64,000 nucleotides of DNA, from the NCBI GenBank assembly GCA_951812305.1, contig CATOSB010000022.1:1-64000 (forward strand), in the 5' to 3' direction. The notes under the pieces are model-generated. The model saw only the letters and a list, made by a program, of their open reading frames with translations. It was not told the origin of the DNA and did not search any database. This document shows positions 45,294-54,585 of this stretch, piece after piece; within the stretch, counting starts at the first letter, position 1; each line of letters begins with the position of its first letter. This DNA comes from an uncultured Paracoccaceae bacterium. Its GTDB lineage: Bacteria; Pseudomonadota; Alphaproteobacteria; Rhodobacterales; Rhodobacteraceae. Position numbers and translations under genes: made by a program.

Positions 45294-46033
45294 TAAATTC
45301 TCTCCAGCGCTTTGTCGAGCCAGCCGAGGAATCCTGTGGGCTCTTCGGCGACGGGCGTCAGCAGCGGAGCGAGAATGTCGACATCGTCATCTTTCGGGCG
45401 CGGAGGCAGGTAACGGTTGACCGGCTTGGTTTCTTGTTCGGGCATCAGCTCTATCCCGCCGCGTTCGGCGACCAATTGGCTGACATTGCTTTTCGGGTCG
45501 GCGAAGTCGCCGAAGTGGCGCGCGCCTGCGGGGCAGGTGCGCACGCAGGCGGGTTCGCGGTCGATCTCGGGAAGGTTCTCGTTATAGATCCGGTCCACGC
45601 AAAGCGTGCATTTCTTCATCACTTTCTCGACCGGATCCATTTCCCGCGCACCATAGGGGCAGGCCCAGGCGCAGAGGCCACAACCGATGCAATCGCTTTC
45701 GTTGACCAGAACGATGCCGTCCTCGACGCGCTTGTAACTGGCGCCGGTCGGGCAAACGGTGACACAAGGCGCGTCCTCGCAATGCAAACACGACTTGGGG
45801 AAGTGGATCAGTTGCGCAGGGCCTTGGTCAGGCTGAACCTCGTAAGAATGTATGCGGTTAAGGAAGCTGCCGACGGGTTCGGCGCCATAGGCGTCCTTGT
45901 CCGCCAGCGGCGCGCCGTAATTCTCGGTATTCCATCCCTTGCAGGCGATCACGCAGGCGTGGCAGCCGACGCAGGTGTCGAGGTCGATGACTAGGCCGAG
46001 TTTTTTCTCGGTATGGGTGGGCAGATCGGTCAT
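45293..46033 (-). CDS. soeB: Molybdoenzyme iron-sulfur subunit (SoeB/DmsB type)
   Basis: 246 residues from ATG 46033, overlapping the hydrolase stop by ATGA. Four cysteine clusters can bind four 4Fe-4S centres: CVGCHACVIAC, CLHCEDAPCVTVCP, CIGCGLCAWACP and CTLCVDRIYN with a later CVRTCP. They carry electrons between the molybdenum subunit and the membrane anchor. No Tat signal, so it travels with, or stays with, the catalytic subunit on the cytoplasmic side, as known for SoeABC. Confidence 0.86.
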   Translation of the reverse strand: MTDLPTHTEKKLGLVIDLDTCVGCHACVIACKGWNTENYGAPLADKDAYGAEPVGSFLNRIHSYEVQPDQGPAQLIHFPKSCLHCEDAPCVTVCPTGASYKRVEDGIVLVNESDCIGCGLCAWACPYGAREMDPVEKVMKKCTLCVDRIYNENLPEIDREPACVRTCPAGARHFGDFADPKSNVSQLVAERGGIELMPEQETKPVNRYLPPRPKDDDVDILAPLLTPVAEEPTGFLGWLDKALERI

Positions 46034-46881
46034 GCGGTACACCTTGCGGCAAAGTCGCCGAGAATTCGGTCGAATTTCTCGGGATATTCCCAGAACGGAG
46101 AGTGGCCGCAGTCTTTGAATTCATGCGGTTCGGGATGGGCAAAGCTGGCCACGCTTTCGTCGAACAGGGCACGCGGCATGGGGCGGTCCTTGTCGCCCCA
46201 GATGATCAGCGCGGGCACATTCGTGTTCGCGGCGATCTGTTTGTAATCGTCATTGCGCAGGCGGGATGCGGCGCGGATTTGCGGCGGGACCATCATGTTA
46301 TAGCCGACCATGAAGGCGAATTCGTCCTCATCCACCGGGTTGCCCTTGCAGGCTTTCACGAAGGCCATAGTGGCGCGCAGGTTGGTGGCGATGTCGTCGC
46401 TATAAAGCCCCTTGCCGGTAACGTCGGGGTCATCGCCGCGCTGCCTCGCGGCCTCTGGCGGTTGCGATTTCCCGGATGTGACAGCAGAGCCAACCAGCGC
46501 GACCCCGGCGAGTTTCTTATCGCCGTGAACGGCGAGGTAGTCGAGCATGACCTTGCCACCCATGGACCAGCCAACAAGTATTGGCCTCCTAAGGTCCAGC
46601 TGGTTGATGATCGCAGCAATGTCGCCCGCCCATGGGGTAGAGTTGTTGTAGGCTTCCGGCTCGGTTGGCTTGTCGGACGAGCCATGTCCGCGCGTGTCGG
46701 GTGCGACGAGGTAGTAGTTGTCCGCCAGCGGACCGTCGAGTTGTTTGGTCCATGACAAATGGCATTGCGACCAGCCGTGGATCAGCAGGATTGCCGGGTT
46801 GGCAGGCTCACCCGCTGTGCGCACCGCCAGCTTCACGCCATTATGTCCTATGACCCAACTCACAAATGCCACACCCTGCAT
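46030..46881 (-). CDS. Alpha/beta-fold hydrolase inside the molybdoenzyme operon
   Basis: 283 residues. Oxyanion-hole strand ILLIHGWSQCHLSW, nucleophile elbow VGWSMGGKVML (Ser), acid after LIIWGDKDRPMP and catalytic His in FKDCGHSPFWEYPEKF: a complete triad. Substrate unknown. It sits between the catalytic and iron-sulfur subunit genes on the same strand, and its stop overlaps soeB, so its product is made with the enzyme. It could be a helper or an unrelated passenger. Confidence 0.85.
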   Translation of the reverse strand: MQGVAFVSWVIGHNGVKLAVRTAGEPANPAILLIHGWSQCHLSWTKQLDGPLADNYYLVAPDTRGHGSSDKPTEPEAYNNSTPWAGDIAAIINQLDLRRPILVGWSMGGKVMLDYLAVHGDKKLAGVALVGSAVTSGKSQPPEAARQRGDDPDVTGKGLYSDDIATNLRATMAFVKACKGNPVDEDEFAFMVGYNMMVPPQIRAASRLRNDDYKQIAANTNVPALIIWGDKDRPMPRALFDESVASFAHPEPHEFKDCGHSPFWEYPEKFDRILGDFAARCTA

Positions 46882-46972
46882 TCACCCTGTTGCAAATATC
46901 CTCGCGGGAGCGTGTGGGTGCCGACTGCCCCCTCGCATGGGTCGGATTTGCGCCGTAAATTCGAACCTACCA

Positions 46973-49789
46973 TCACGCGCCGACCTTTTGGGCGCGGTTT
47001 TCGGGTGCGCCCGGCACGGGAGATTTCTGTGGCGGGAAAGAGGGCCTGGCCTCCGCCGGGGCTTTGACCTTCTCGATCTTCACCCGCAAATCAAACCATG
47101 CCGCTTGTCCCGTCACCGGGTCGGAATTGGCCCATCGCATTCCGTCGCCCCTGGGCGGCAGCAATTCGTCAATCAGGTGGTTCAGTAGAAACCCCTCCTT
47201 CGTCTCTGGCGCGTCCTTGTCCAGCGCCCATGCGCCTTTGCGCTTACCGATCGCGTTCCATGTCCAGACTGTATTTTCGTTCAGCGCCGCCATGTGGACG
47301 ACGGGCACGGTGATCTCACCCGATGGCGAAGTGACGCGGGCCCAGTCGCCTTCGCGGAAATCATTTGCGACCCAGATTTTTGTCGGCACATACAACGGGT
47401 TCGTGCCGTGGATCTGCCGCAGCCAAGCGTTCTGCGACCCCCATGAATGGTACATGGCCATCGGTCGCTGAGTCAGAGCCTGAACTGGGTATTCGGTGGG
47501 GTCCGCATGGTCATCAAGGAATGGCGGGTACCAGATCGGCAGCGGGTCCAGCGTTTCCTTGATCCGCTCGCGCAGGTGATCCGGTGGCTGTCGCGATCCG
47601 TGGCCTTCTGCGGCCAGTTGGAATTTGCGCATCGGCTCGACATAAAGCTGGAAGAGATAGGGAAGCGCGACATCGTACAGCCCGGTCTCGACGGCCCATT
47701 CCTGATATTTCATATTCCAAGGCTTATAGAACGACGCCTCTTCCGGAATATGTTTCAGCCAGAAGCTGCCATTTTCGATATATTTGTCAAGCTGTTCCGG
47801 ATTCACATCGCCGCGGCCCGTGTCTGCCTCGCTGCGCCAGCCCGAAAGCGGCCCGACGCCCGGGCGGCGTTCGTGGTTAACGATGTAATCGGCGTAATCG
47901 GCGTATTTCTGGCTGCCGTCTTCGTTCACGAAGCCCGGCAGGTTCAGACGTGCGCCTAGGTCGCATAGCACCGACTGGAACCCGCGCACATCACGGTCGG
48001 GTTCGATCACCGGCCAGCGGATCGCGTCCGCAGCGCCGTCGGCCTCGCAGATCGGGCGGTCGAGCAGCGAAATGCAGTCGTGTCGCTCCAGGTAAGTCGT
48101 GTCGGGCAGGATCAGGTCTGCGTAAGCTACCATCTCGGATGAATAGGCATCCGAATAAATGATGTGCGGAATGACGTGGTCACCATTTTCGTCTTTGTCC
48201 GACAGCATCCGCATCACTTCAGATGTGTTCATCGTCGAGTTCCACGACATGTTCGCCATGTACATGAACAGCGTGTCGATCTTGTAAGGATCGCCCGCAT
48301 GGGCGTTCGAGATGACCATGTGCATCATCCCGTGGCTCGACATCGGATTTTCCCATGTGAACGCCTTGTCAATCCGAAGTGGGCTGTCGTCTTCTTTCAG
48401 TGCAAGATGCTCGGGGCCTTGCGGGAAGCCGAGATGCGGGCCGTTCAGCGGCGAATTCGCCGTCGGTTTCGCGTGGGGGACCGGGTGCGCCCAACTGGGT
48501 TTAGGATAGGGCGGTTTGAAACGGAAACCGCCGGGAACCTCGACCGAGCCGAGCAGGATCTGAAGGATATGCAGCGCGCGGCAGGTCTGGAAGCCGTTTG
48601 AATGGGCGGAGATTCCGCGCATGGAATGGAAGCTGACCGGGCGACCCTTCATGGTTTTGTGGGTCTTCCCTCGGAAATCGGTCCATTCCCGCACGATCTC
48701 GATTTCTTCTTCGAACGCGACATGGGCCAGTTCGGCGGCGATGCGACGGATACGGTCGGCGTCGATACCGACTTTGGAGGCGACCGAATCCGGGCTGTAT
48801 TGCTCATCCAGATACCGTTCTGCCATGAGATGCAAAACCGGGCGATGGGTAACGCCAGCATGACGATAGCTGCCAGATAGATCAGGCTCTACGCCTTCCG
48901 CCGTGGCAGGGGCAGGCTTGCCGGTTTGGCGGTCAATAACTAGCGGATTTCCATCGTCGTCTCGCAGGAACAGGCCATGTTCGGGGCTTTTCTTGTCACG
49001 ATTCACCAAAACCGGCGCGTTGGTGTAGCGGGCGAGGTATTCAAGATCGATCTTGCCCGCTTTTAGAAGTTCATGCACCAGCGCGAGGATGAAAAGCCCA
49101 TCAGTGCCGGGCGTGATACCGATCCATTCGTCGGCAATGGCGTTGTAACCAGTGCGTATCGGGTTGACGCCGATCACCTTGGCGCCGCGCGCTTTGAGTT
49201 TGCCAAGACCGATCTTGATTGGGTTGCTGTCATGATCCTCCGCCACGCCGAACAGCATGAACAGTTTGGTGCGGTCCCAGTCAGGCTGGCCGAATTCCCA
49301 GAACGCGCCGCCCATCGTATAGATGCCTGCGGCGGCCATGTTGACCGAGCAGAACCCGCCGTGGGCGGCGTAATTCGGCGTGCCAAAGGCCTGCGCCCAA
49401 TAGCTGGTAAAGCTTTGCGACTGATCGCGCCCGGTAAAGAAGGCCAGTTTAGACTGATCCGTTTCGCGTATCGGGGCCAGCCATTTGGTCGCCAGTTCCA
49501 GCGCCTCATTCCAGCTGATTTCCTCGAACTTCCCTTCACCGCGTTCACCAACACGTTTCAGGGGCGCGCGCAGGCGTGACGGTGCGGTGACCTGCATGAT
49601 CCCCGCCGACCCCTTGGCACATAGGACACCCTTGTTCACCGGATGATCGCGATTACCCTCGATATAGGCGACCTTCCCATCCTTCATATGCACATTGATC
49701 CCGCAACGGCAGGCGCACATGTAGCATGTGGTCTGGCGGACCTCGTCGGACACTTTAGGGGACGTTTCAAGCACCGGTTGTCGGGACAT
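46973..49789 (-). CDS. soeA: Molybdopterin oxidoreductase, probable sulfite dehydrogenase catalytic subunit
   Basis: 938 residues from ATG 49789 (MSRQPVLETSP); AAGAGAA precedes. The N-terminal 4Fe-4S site is C22-x2-C25-x3-C29 and C57 (CYMCACRCG, GVLCAKG). The probable molybdenum ligand is C147 in AAHGGFCSVNMAA. bis-MGD binding regions follow (MLFGVAEDHDSNP, GVNPIRTGYNAIADEWIGITPGTDG) and a C-terminal molydopterin-dinucleotide domain begins around QRPMAMYHSWGSQNAWLRQI. No Tat signal, which favours cytoplasmic SoeA over periplasmic reductases. SoeABC oxidises sulfite and feeds quinone. DMSO or polysulfide reductase-like use is not excluded. Confidence 0.85.
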   Translation of the reverse strand: MSRQPVLETSPKVSDEVRQTTCYMCACRCGINVHMKDGKVAYIEGNRDHPVNKGVLCAKGSAGIMQVTAPSRLRAPLKRVGERGEGKFEEISWNEALELATKWLAPIRETDQSKLAFFTGRDQSQSFTSYWAQAFGTPNYAAHGGFCSVNMAAAGIYTMGGAFWEFGQPDWDRTKLFMLFGVAEDHDSNPIKIGLGKLKARGAKVIGVNPIRTGYNAIADEWIGITPGTDGLFILALVHELLKAGKIDLEYLARYTNAPVLVNRDKKSPEHGLFLRDDDGNPLVIDRQTGKPAPATAEGVEPDLSGSYRHAGVTHRPVLHLMAERYLDEQYSPDSVASKVGIDADRIRRIAAELAHVAFEEEIEIVREWTDFRGKTHKTMKGRPVSFHSMRGISAHSNGFQTCRALHILQILLGSVEVPGGFRFKPPYPKPSWAHPVPHAKPTANSPLNGPHLGFPQGPEHLALKEDDSPLRIDKAFTWENPMSSHGMMHMVISNAHAGDPYKIDTLFMYMANMSWNSTMNTSEVMRMLSDKDENGDHVIPHIIYSDAYSSEMVAYADLILPDTTYLERHDCISLLDRPICEADGAADAIRWPVIEPDRDVRGFQSVLCDLGARLNLPGFVNEDGSQKYADYADYIVNHERRPGVGPLSGWRSEADTGRGDVNPEQLDKYIENGSFWLKHIPEEASFYKPWNMKYQEWAVETGLYDVALPYLFQLYVEPMRKFQLAAEGHGSRQPPDHLRERIKETLDPLPIWYPPFLDDHADPTEYPVQALTQRPMAMYHSWGSQNAWLRQIHGTNPLYVPTKIWVANDFREGDWARVTSPSGEITVPVVHMAALNENTVWTWNAIGKRKGAWALDKDAPETKEGFLLNHLIDELLPPRGDGMRWANSDPVTGQAAWFDLRVKIEKVKAPAEARPSFPPQKSPVPGAPENRAQKVGA

Positions 49790-49930
49790 CAAATTCTCTT
49801 CGCCGTTTATTCCGGGCGAGCGTATTCAATTATGACCAATCAAAACAAGCACCGAACCGTCTTGCGTTGGGATTCAGGCGTCTGGCGACACAATTGCCCG
49901 GAGTCTGGCCATACCAGAATTCGTCGCCCT

Positions 49931-51034
49931 TCAGAGGTTTTGAGCAGACCTTGCAAGCCCGAATACGCTGCCGATCAACTGAAAAATTGTCTGCGCTTTT
50001 GTAATGGGCGATTCAGTCACCAACACGACGTCTTCGGCGTGAATATCAAACCGCTGCGCACTGAAAAGCCCGTCCGCCGTGGTCAGGTCAATTGTAAAGA
50101 CAACTTCCCGACGCGACGGGCCTTTCCCGTCGGAACGGACTTGCCGCTTGTTATATTCTCGCAGGATAAGAACCCCCTTGGGGTCGGCGCGTACGTCGTT
50201 GATGCCGCCAACAAGCGAAACCGCCTCAAGCGCGTCGATCCGGTCCTTGGTGAAATAGACCAACTCTTCGCGACCGGTCGACCCAAGTGCCTGAAAATAC
50301 CGGTCATCTTGCTCGACGATCACCTTATCGCCACCACGCAGAACGACGTCTAGACTTGCGTTGTCATAAAGGCGCGAGAGCGATGTTTTATAAGTGCGCC
50401 CATCCCTGACGAGGCTGACCTGTGGATTGCGCATTGTGGGTGCCACGCCACCGCCTTGCGAAATCAGTTTCAGGATTGAAAAGTTCCGGTCCGGCAACGG
50501 GACAATCCCGGCCTGACCGACACCGCCCACAAGGCTGACAGACGACCCGCTGCCTGCCGTGTACGCCAGTTGGACCTGAGATGAGGGCAGGATTTCGCCC
50601 ATACGTTCCTGAATAAGTTGTCGGGCTCCTTCGGGGTTTTTCCCCGAAAGATAAATTTTGTCGAGATACGGAATGAAAACCGCGCCATCAGGCGCAACCT
50701 GAATACCCTGCATGTCCACAACCTTTGCCCCCGGCGCCAGAAGCAGCGAGTTCTCGGAATTGTCCCAGATTACAAGATCAATGAAGTCGCCCGAACGAAT
50801 GACCGGGCTGGACGGCCCACGCGTGCTTCCGAGCCATGAAAGGTGACCGTGCCACTTTGGCCAGGATTGAAAATTTTCAACCGTGTTGCGCGAGACAGGG
50901 TAGACCGCGAACGGTGCGTCCTCTGCGTCGGATGCCGCAACAACTTCGGATTGGATGGCGGCGCCGCGAGGCAAGGAACAGGCGGAAAGCATGAATAATG
51001 CCAGTATCAGTAATGCAGCAATTCGACCTAGCAC
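49931..51034 (-). CDS. Wza-type polysaccharide export lipoprotein
   Basis: About 367 residues. A lipoprotein signal (ALLILALFMLSAC) anchors it in the outer membrane. Then VIRSGDFIDLVIWDN (polysaccharide export domain), VAPDGAVFIPYLDKIYLSGKNPEGARQLI, and two SLBB-like regions (SLVGGVGQAGIVPLP; AVSLVGGINDVRADPKGVLIL). It ends with a C-terminal helix likely to cross the outer membrane. The start is GTG 51034 or TTG 51037, after a GGGGGG run. It heads away from the exopolysaccharide genes at 51162 onward, divergently. Confidence 0.87.
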   Translation of the reverse strand: MLGRIAALLILALFMLSACSLPRGAAIQSEVVAASDAEDAPFAVYPVSRNTVENFQSWPKWHGHLSWLGSTRGPSSPVIRSGDFIDLVIWDNSENSLLLAPGAKVVDMQGIQVAPDGAVFIPYLDKIYLSGKNPEGARQLIQERMGEILPSSQVQLAYTAGSGSSVSLVGGVGQAGIVPLPDRNFSILKLISQGGGVAPTMRNPQVSLVRDGRTYKTSLSRLYDNASLDVVLRGGDKVIVEQDDRYFQALGSTGREELVYFTKDRIDALEAVSLVGGINDVRADPKGVLILREYNKRQVRSDGKGPSRREVVFTIDLTTADGLFSAQRFDIHAEDVVLVTESPITKAQTIFQLIGSVFGLARSAQNL

Positions 51035-51161
51035 CAAAGCCCCCCGGCGTTCGTTGAGATATATATATTGTGGAGATTGACAGCGCGATAGGGAAATCGG
51101 GTACTTGCGGGGATGGATGCGGCCAGACTAGAGGTTTGTCGGCAACAGATAGGACCGCTTT

Positions 51162-51968
51162 TTGAGCAATAAATCGCTAATCATCGGCAGCGGAAGTCGC
51201 GTGGGCCAAATGTTGCGGGCCGTTATGCGCGATCTGGAGAATATCGATTGGCTGCCAAGCGCGACCTGGCGGGTCGAGAACGGCCCGGAATTGTTGAAAC
51301 CGCATATCCAGACATACGATTCCGTGTTTTGCTTGATTGGGGCTACGCCCGGGGCAGGAGTTGACTTTGGCCTGAATGTCGAAGTTGCAAATGCAGTTTG
51401 TGCGGCGGCCCAAGGCGCACACGTGTTTCTTGCGTCTTCGATGGCGGTTTATGGACACATGGAGCAACCCGCTTGCGAATCCTCAGAGCCCCAGTCACCC
51501 AACGCCTACGGCGCGTCCAAATTCGAGATGGAACAGGTGGCGGGTAGCTTTGGTGCACGGGTGACATCGCTGCGACTTGGCAATGTGATGGGTGCCGACA
51601 TGCTGGCGGGCAATCTGGCCTCTGGCGCGGAAATGAAGCTCCACATTTTCCCCGATGGGCGGGGACCGCGGCGGTCTTACATCGATCCGGAAAAGTTGGC
51701 CGATTGCCTGCAACGCTTGTTTGAGCTGGCGGCAAGTGATCAACCGCTTCCAGCGGTGTTAAACGTTTCGTCAAATCCGGCACTGGATATGGGTGACATT
51801 CTGCGCGCCATGGGTATCGGTTTTCAAGAGATTGAGGCTCCGGAGCAGGCACTTCAGAGTGCCGAGATGGACATATCTCGCCTGACTGCATTGATCCCCG
51901 AAATGGCCAATCCCGTTCCGGTCAAAGATGCGGTTGCGGCTTGGCGACGTACCGAGGCACTGTTGTGA
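51162..51968 (+). CDS. NAD-dependent epimerase/dehydratase family protein
   Basis: 268 residues from TTG 51162, with AGGA upstream. Short-chain extended fold: SLIIGSGSRVGQML is a modified GxxGxxG, VFLASSMAVYG and the catalytic NAYGASKFEMEQ (YxxxK) follow, then RLGNVMGADML. Shorter than usual epimerases (about 310-340). Substrate probably a nucleotide sugar for the neighbouring exopolysaccharide pathway. Stop overlaps the next gene by GTGA. Confidence 0.83.
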   Translation: MSNKSLIIGSGSRVGQMLRAVMRDLENIDWLPSATWRVENGPELLKPHIQTYDSVFCLIGATPGAGVDFGLNVEVANAVCAAAQGAHVFLASSMAVYGHMEQPACESSEPQSPNAYGASKFEMEQVAGSFGARVTSLRLGNVMGADMLAGNLASGAEMKLHIFPDGRGPRRSYIDPEKLADCLQRLFELAASDQPLPAVLNVSSNPALDMGDILRAMGIGFQEIEAPEQALQSAEMDISRLTALIPEMANPVPVKDAVAAWRRTEALL

Positions 51969-52618
51969 ATCCGATCAAGCGCTTTTTGGATATTCTGGTT
52001 CTCGTCCTATTGTTGCCCATTCTTCTGCCGATCGGCTTGTTCGTTACGATCCTGATTCTGCTGATTGACGGCAGACCCCTGTTCTTTGGTCAGGAAAGGA
52101 TGCACAGCCCGGATCGCCCGTTCCGGTTATGGAAATTTCGCACCATGCAGGTGGCGAAACATGACATTGGTGTTTCCGGTGGAGACAAGACCTCCCGGAT
52201 CACGCCGCTCGGCCGCTTTCTGCGGCGGCTGCATCTGGATGAGATTCCGCAGATGATCAACGTGTTTCGCGGCGACATCTCGCTTGTCGGGCCGCGCCCG
52301 CCTCTAAAGGTGTATGTTGAAGCCTATCCCGAAATTTATGCTGAGGTTTTGAAATCCCGGCCCGGACTGACCGGTCTGGCGAGTTTCTTTTTCGGCCATC
52401 GCGAGGCTGGGTTGCTGAGACACTGTAAGACCCCAAAAGAAACTGAAGCGGTGTACACCCGTCGGTGTATTCCGCGCAAAGCGCACCTTGACCTGATATA
52501 TCAGAAGAACTGGCGCGTGACGTTGGATGTCTGGATATTCTGGATCACTGCCATGCGGGTTTTGCATCTGCCAATCGGGCGCAAGCCAAAGCTGTTCAAC
52601 AAGGAGACGCGGATATGA
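51965..52618 (+). CDS. Undecaprenyl-phosphate sugar transferase
   Basis: 217 residues from GTG 51965 (MNPIKRFLDILVL). One N-terminal membrane hairpin (DILVLVLLLPILLPIGLFVTILIL) and a catalytic domain with LWKFRTMQVA, RRLHLDEIPQMINVFRGDISLVGPRPPL and RPGLTGLA. It starts exopolysaccharide repeat units on the inner membrane. Complete, unlike the truncated paralogue at 2023-2548, so it might substitute for it if sugar specificity allows. Overlaps both neighbours by four bases. Confidence 0.9.
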   Translation: MNPIKRFLDILVLVLLLPILLPIGLFVTILILLIDGRPLFFGQERMHSPDRPFRLWKFRTMQVAKHDIGVSGGDKTSRITPLGRFLRRLHLDEIPQMINVFRGDISLVGPRPPLKVYVEAYPEIYAEVLKSRPGLTGLASFFFGHREAGLLRHCKTPKETEAVYTRRCIPRKAHLDLIYQKNWRVTLDVWIFWITAMRVLHLPIGRKPKLFNKETRI

Positions 52619-53616
52619 GCGAAACAGCATTGGTGACCGGCTCTGCCGGGTTTATCGGGTTACACACAGCGGAACGCCTTTTGCAGGCGGGCGTGAAGGT
52701 TGTGGGTGTGGATGCAATGACAGATTATTACGACCCGGCCCTGAAACACGCGCGTCAGGAAATTCTGAAACAGTCTCCGGGTTATACCAGCGTGGAGGCG
52801 CGTATCGAAGAGCCGGGTCTGCTGGCCGGTCTGATGAAAAAACATCGTCCCGGTACGGTCATTCACCTCGCCGCGCAGGCCGGGGTCCGATATTCGATCG
52901 ATGAGCCGCGATCCTATGTCGAGGCGAACCTGATTGGAACATTCGAGTTGCTGGAGGCCGCGCGCGCCAATCCGCCCGGCCATCTGATGCTGGCATCTAC
53001 GTCTTCCGTTTATGGCGCAAACGCCAATTTGCCATATGCAGAGACCGACAAGGCGGACAGCCAGATGTCGTTTTATGCCGCAACCAAGAAAGCGACCGAG
53101 GCGATGGCGCATTCCTATGCGCATCTCTATGGATTGCCTGTCACAATGTTCCGCTTTTTCACTGTTTACGGGCCATGGGGGCGGCCCGATATGGCACTGT
53201 TCAAATTCGTGAAAGCCATTGAGGCGGGCGAGGCGATAGACGTCTACAACCACGGTGATATGAGTCGCGACTTTACCTTTGTGGAAGACCTGGTCGAGGG
53301 ATTGGCGCGCTTGCGCGAGGTTGTGCCGGGAGATGAGAGAGTAGGAGAAATGGACAGCCTGTCACCAGTGGCGCCGTTTCGCGTTGTGAATATCGGCAAT
53401 TCGAAGCCAACGCCACTGATGGATTTCGTGCGTGCGGTTGAACATGCGGTGGGTCAGAAAGCCAAAATCAATTTCATGGATATGCAGCCCGGCGACGTTT
53501 CCGCAACCTGGGCCGATGCTTCGCTATTGGAGGCACTGGTTGGGGCTTTACCTCAGACGCCGCTTGCGGAAGGCGTGGAACGATTTGTCGATTGGTATCG
53601 GGGGCACTACGGTTAG
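52615..53616 (+). CDS. Nucleotide-sugar epimerase, UDP-glucuronate 4-epimerase type
   Basis: 333 residues from ATG 52615, preceded by AAGGAG. TGSAGFIGLHTAERLL binds NAD; AQAGVRYSIDEPRSYVEANLIGTFELLEAA, SSVYG, YAATKKATE (catalytic Tyr and Lys) and RFFTVYGPWGRPDMALFKFVKAI are as in UDP-glucuronate 4-epimerases, which make UDP-galacturonate. Last gene of the locus; a hairpin with T-run follows. Confidence 0.9.
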   Translation: MSETALVTGSAGFIGLHTAERLLQAGVKVVGVDAMTDYYDPALKHARQEILKQSPGYTSVEARIEEPGLLAGLMKKHRPGTVIHLAAQAGVRYSIDEPRSYVEANLIGTFELLEAARANPPGHLMLASTSSVYGANANLPYAETDKADSQMSFYAATKKATEAMAHSYAHLYGLPVTMFRFFTVYGPWGRPDMALFKFVKAIEAGEAIDVYNHGDMSRDFTFVEDLVEGLARLREVVPGDERVGEMDSLSPVAPFRVVNIGNSKPTPLMDFVRAVEHAVGQKAKINFMDMQPGDVSATWADASLLEALVGALPQTPLAEGVERFVDWYRGHYG

Positions 53617-53632
53617 TGGCTGTAGCCAAATT

Positions 53633-53653
53633 GTGCGCTTCCGCGCGCTTTTT
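53633..53653 (+). terminator. Probable terminator after the epimerase
   Basis: A six-pair stem (gtgcgc with gcgcgc, one G-T pair) around ttcc, followed by five T. It lies 17 bp after the epimerase stop. The following 53660-53863 holds no gene; it includes a catatttaccaacaagaagaag tract like the tail of the 10163-10257 element. Confidence 0.55.
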
Positions 53654-54585
53654 ATTCAGCCAGGCGCGAGGCGAAGCGAAATATCTGGTCGGTCGGGAAA
53701 CTTGGGCGGCGGGAGCCTCTGGCGGGCATATTTACCAACAAGAAGAAGCCTGAAAGGCGCGGCGCTGCGTCGGGCGGGTGTGACGAAAATTGCTCTGGGC
53801 TTGCAACGGTGAGAGTTGTTCAAGTTACGTTTGCGGTGTTTTCTGCGCTTAAAGGAGCCTGCGATGAACCTCGCCCATTGGCTGGAACGGACCGCAAAAC
53901 GGCATGGAAACCACGTTGCCCTGTTGCGTGGGGAAAATATGGTTGCGGATTATGCCGAATTCTGGCGGCGCGCTGCCGGACTCGCGACGGCGCTTCGCGA
54001 CCTGGGGATTGCGCCAAATGACCGGGTAGCTGTTTTCGCGCGCAATTGTAACCTGAGTTCTGGATAAGCGCTATATCTGGTATTCGACCTGCCTGATTGT
54101 TTCCGGCACGGTTATGGGTCCCATTTTAACTTTGGTTTTCCCGAGCATATAGGCTGCGACACACGAGATGAGGTGTACGAATGCGTTGGCAGGCGATCTG
54201 TGTCGAGTGTGTTCCAGTCCCATGCTGGTTTTCAACTTATCGAACAGAGTTTCGATGATGAACCGCCTTCGCAACAGGATTTTGTTCAGGATTGGCAGGA
54301 GATAGTTTTTCATGTTGCGGCGAATGCCGGTGACGAGGTGGAGCCCACGCTGCCAGAGCCGTTGGAAGAGGGATTTGGAGATATAGCCCTTATCAGCAAA
54401 TATTTTGCCTTCGGGGCCCGCGATCATGGCTTCAAACGGCTTTCGATCATCGACATTACCTGCCGTGATTTTGACGGCCATGATCTCCCCCTTGTTGTTG
54501 ATGATTAGATGCAGTTTGAAGCCAAAGAACCAGCCCATTGTGCTGCGACCGCGCTTTGCCAGCCCCTTGAAGACCTTGTTTCGAT

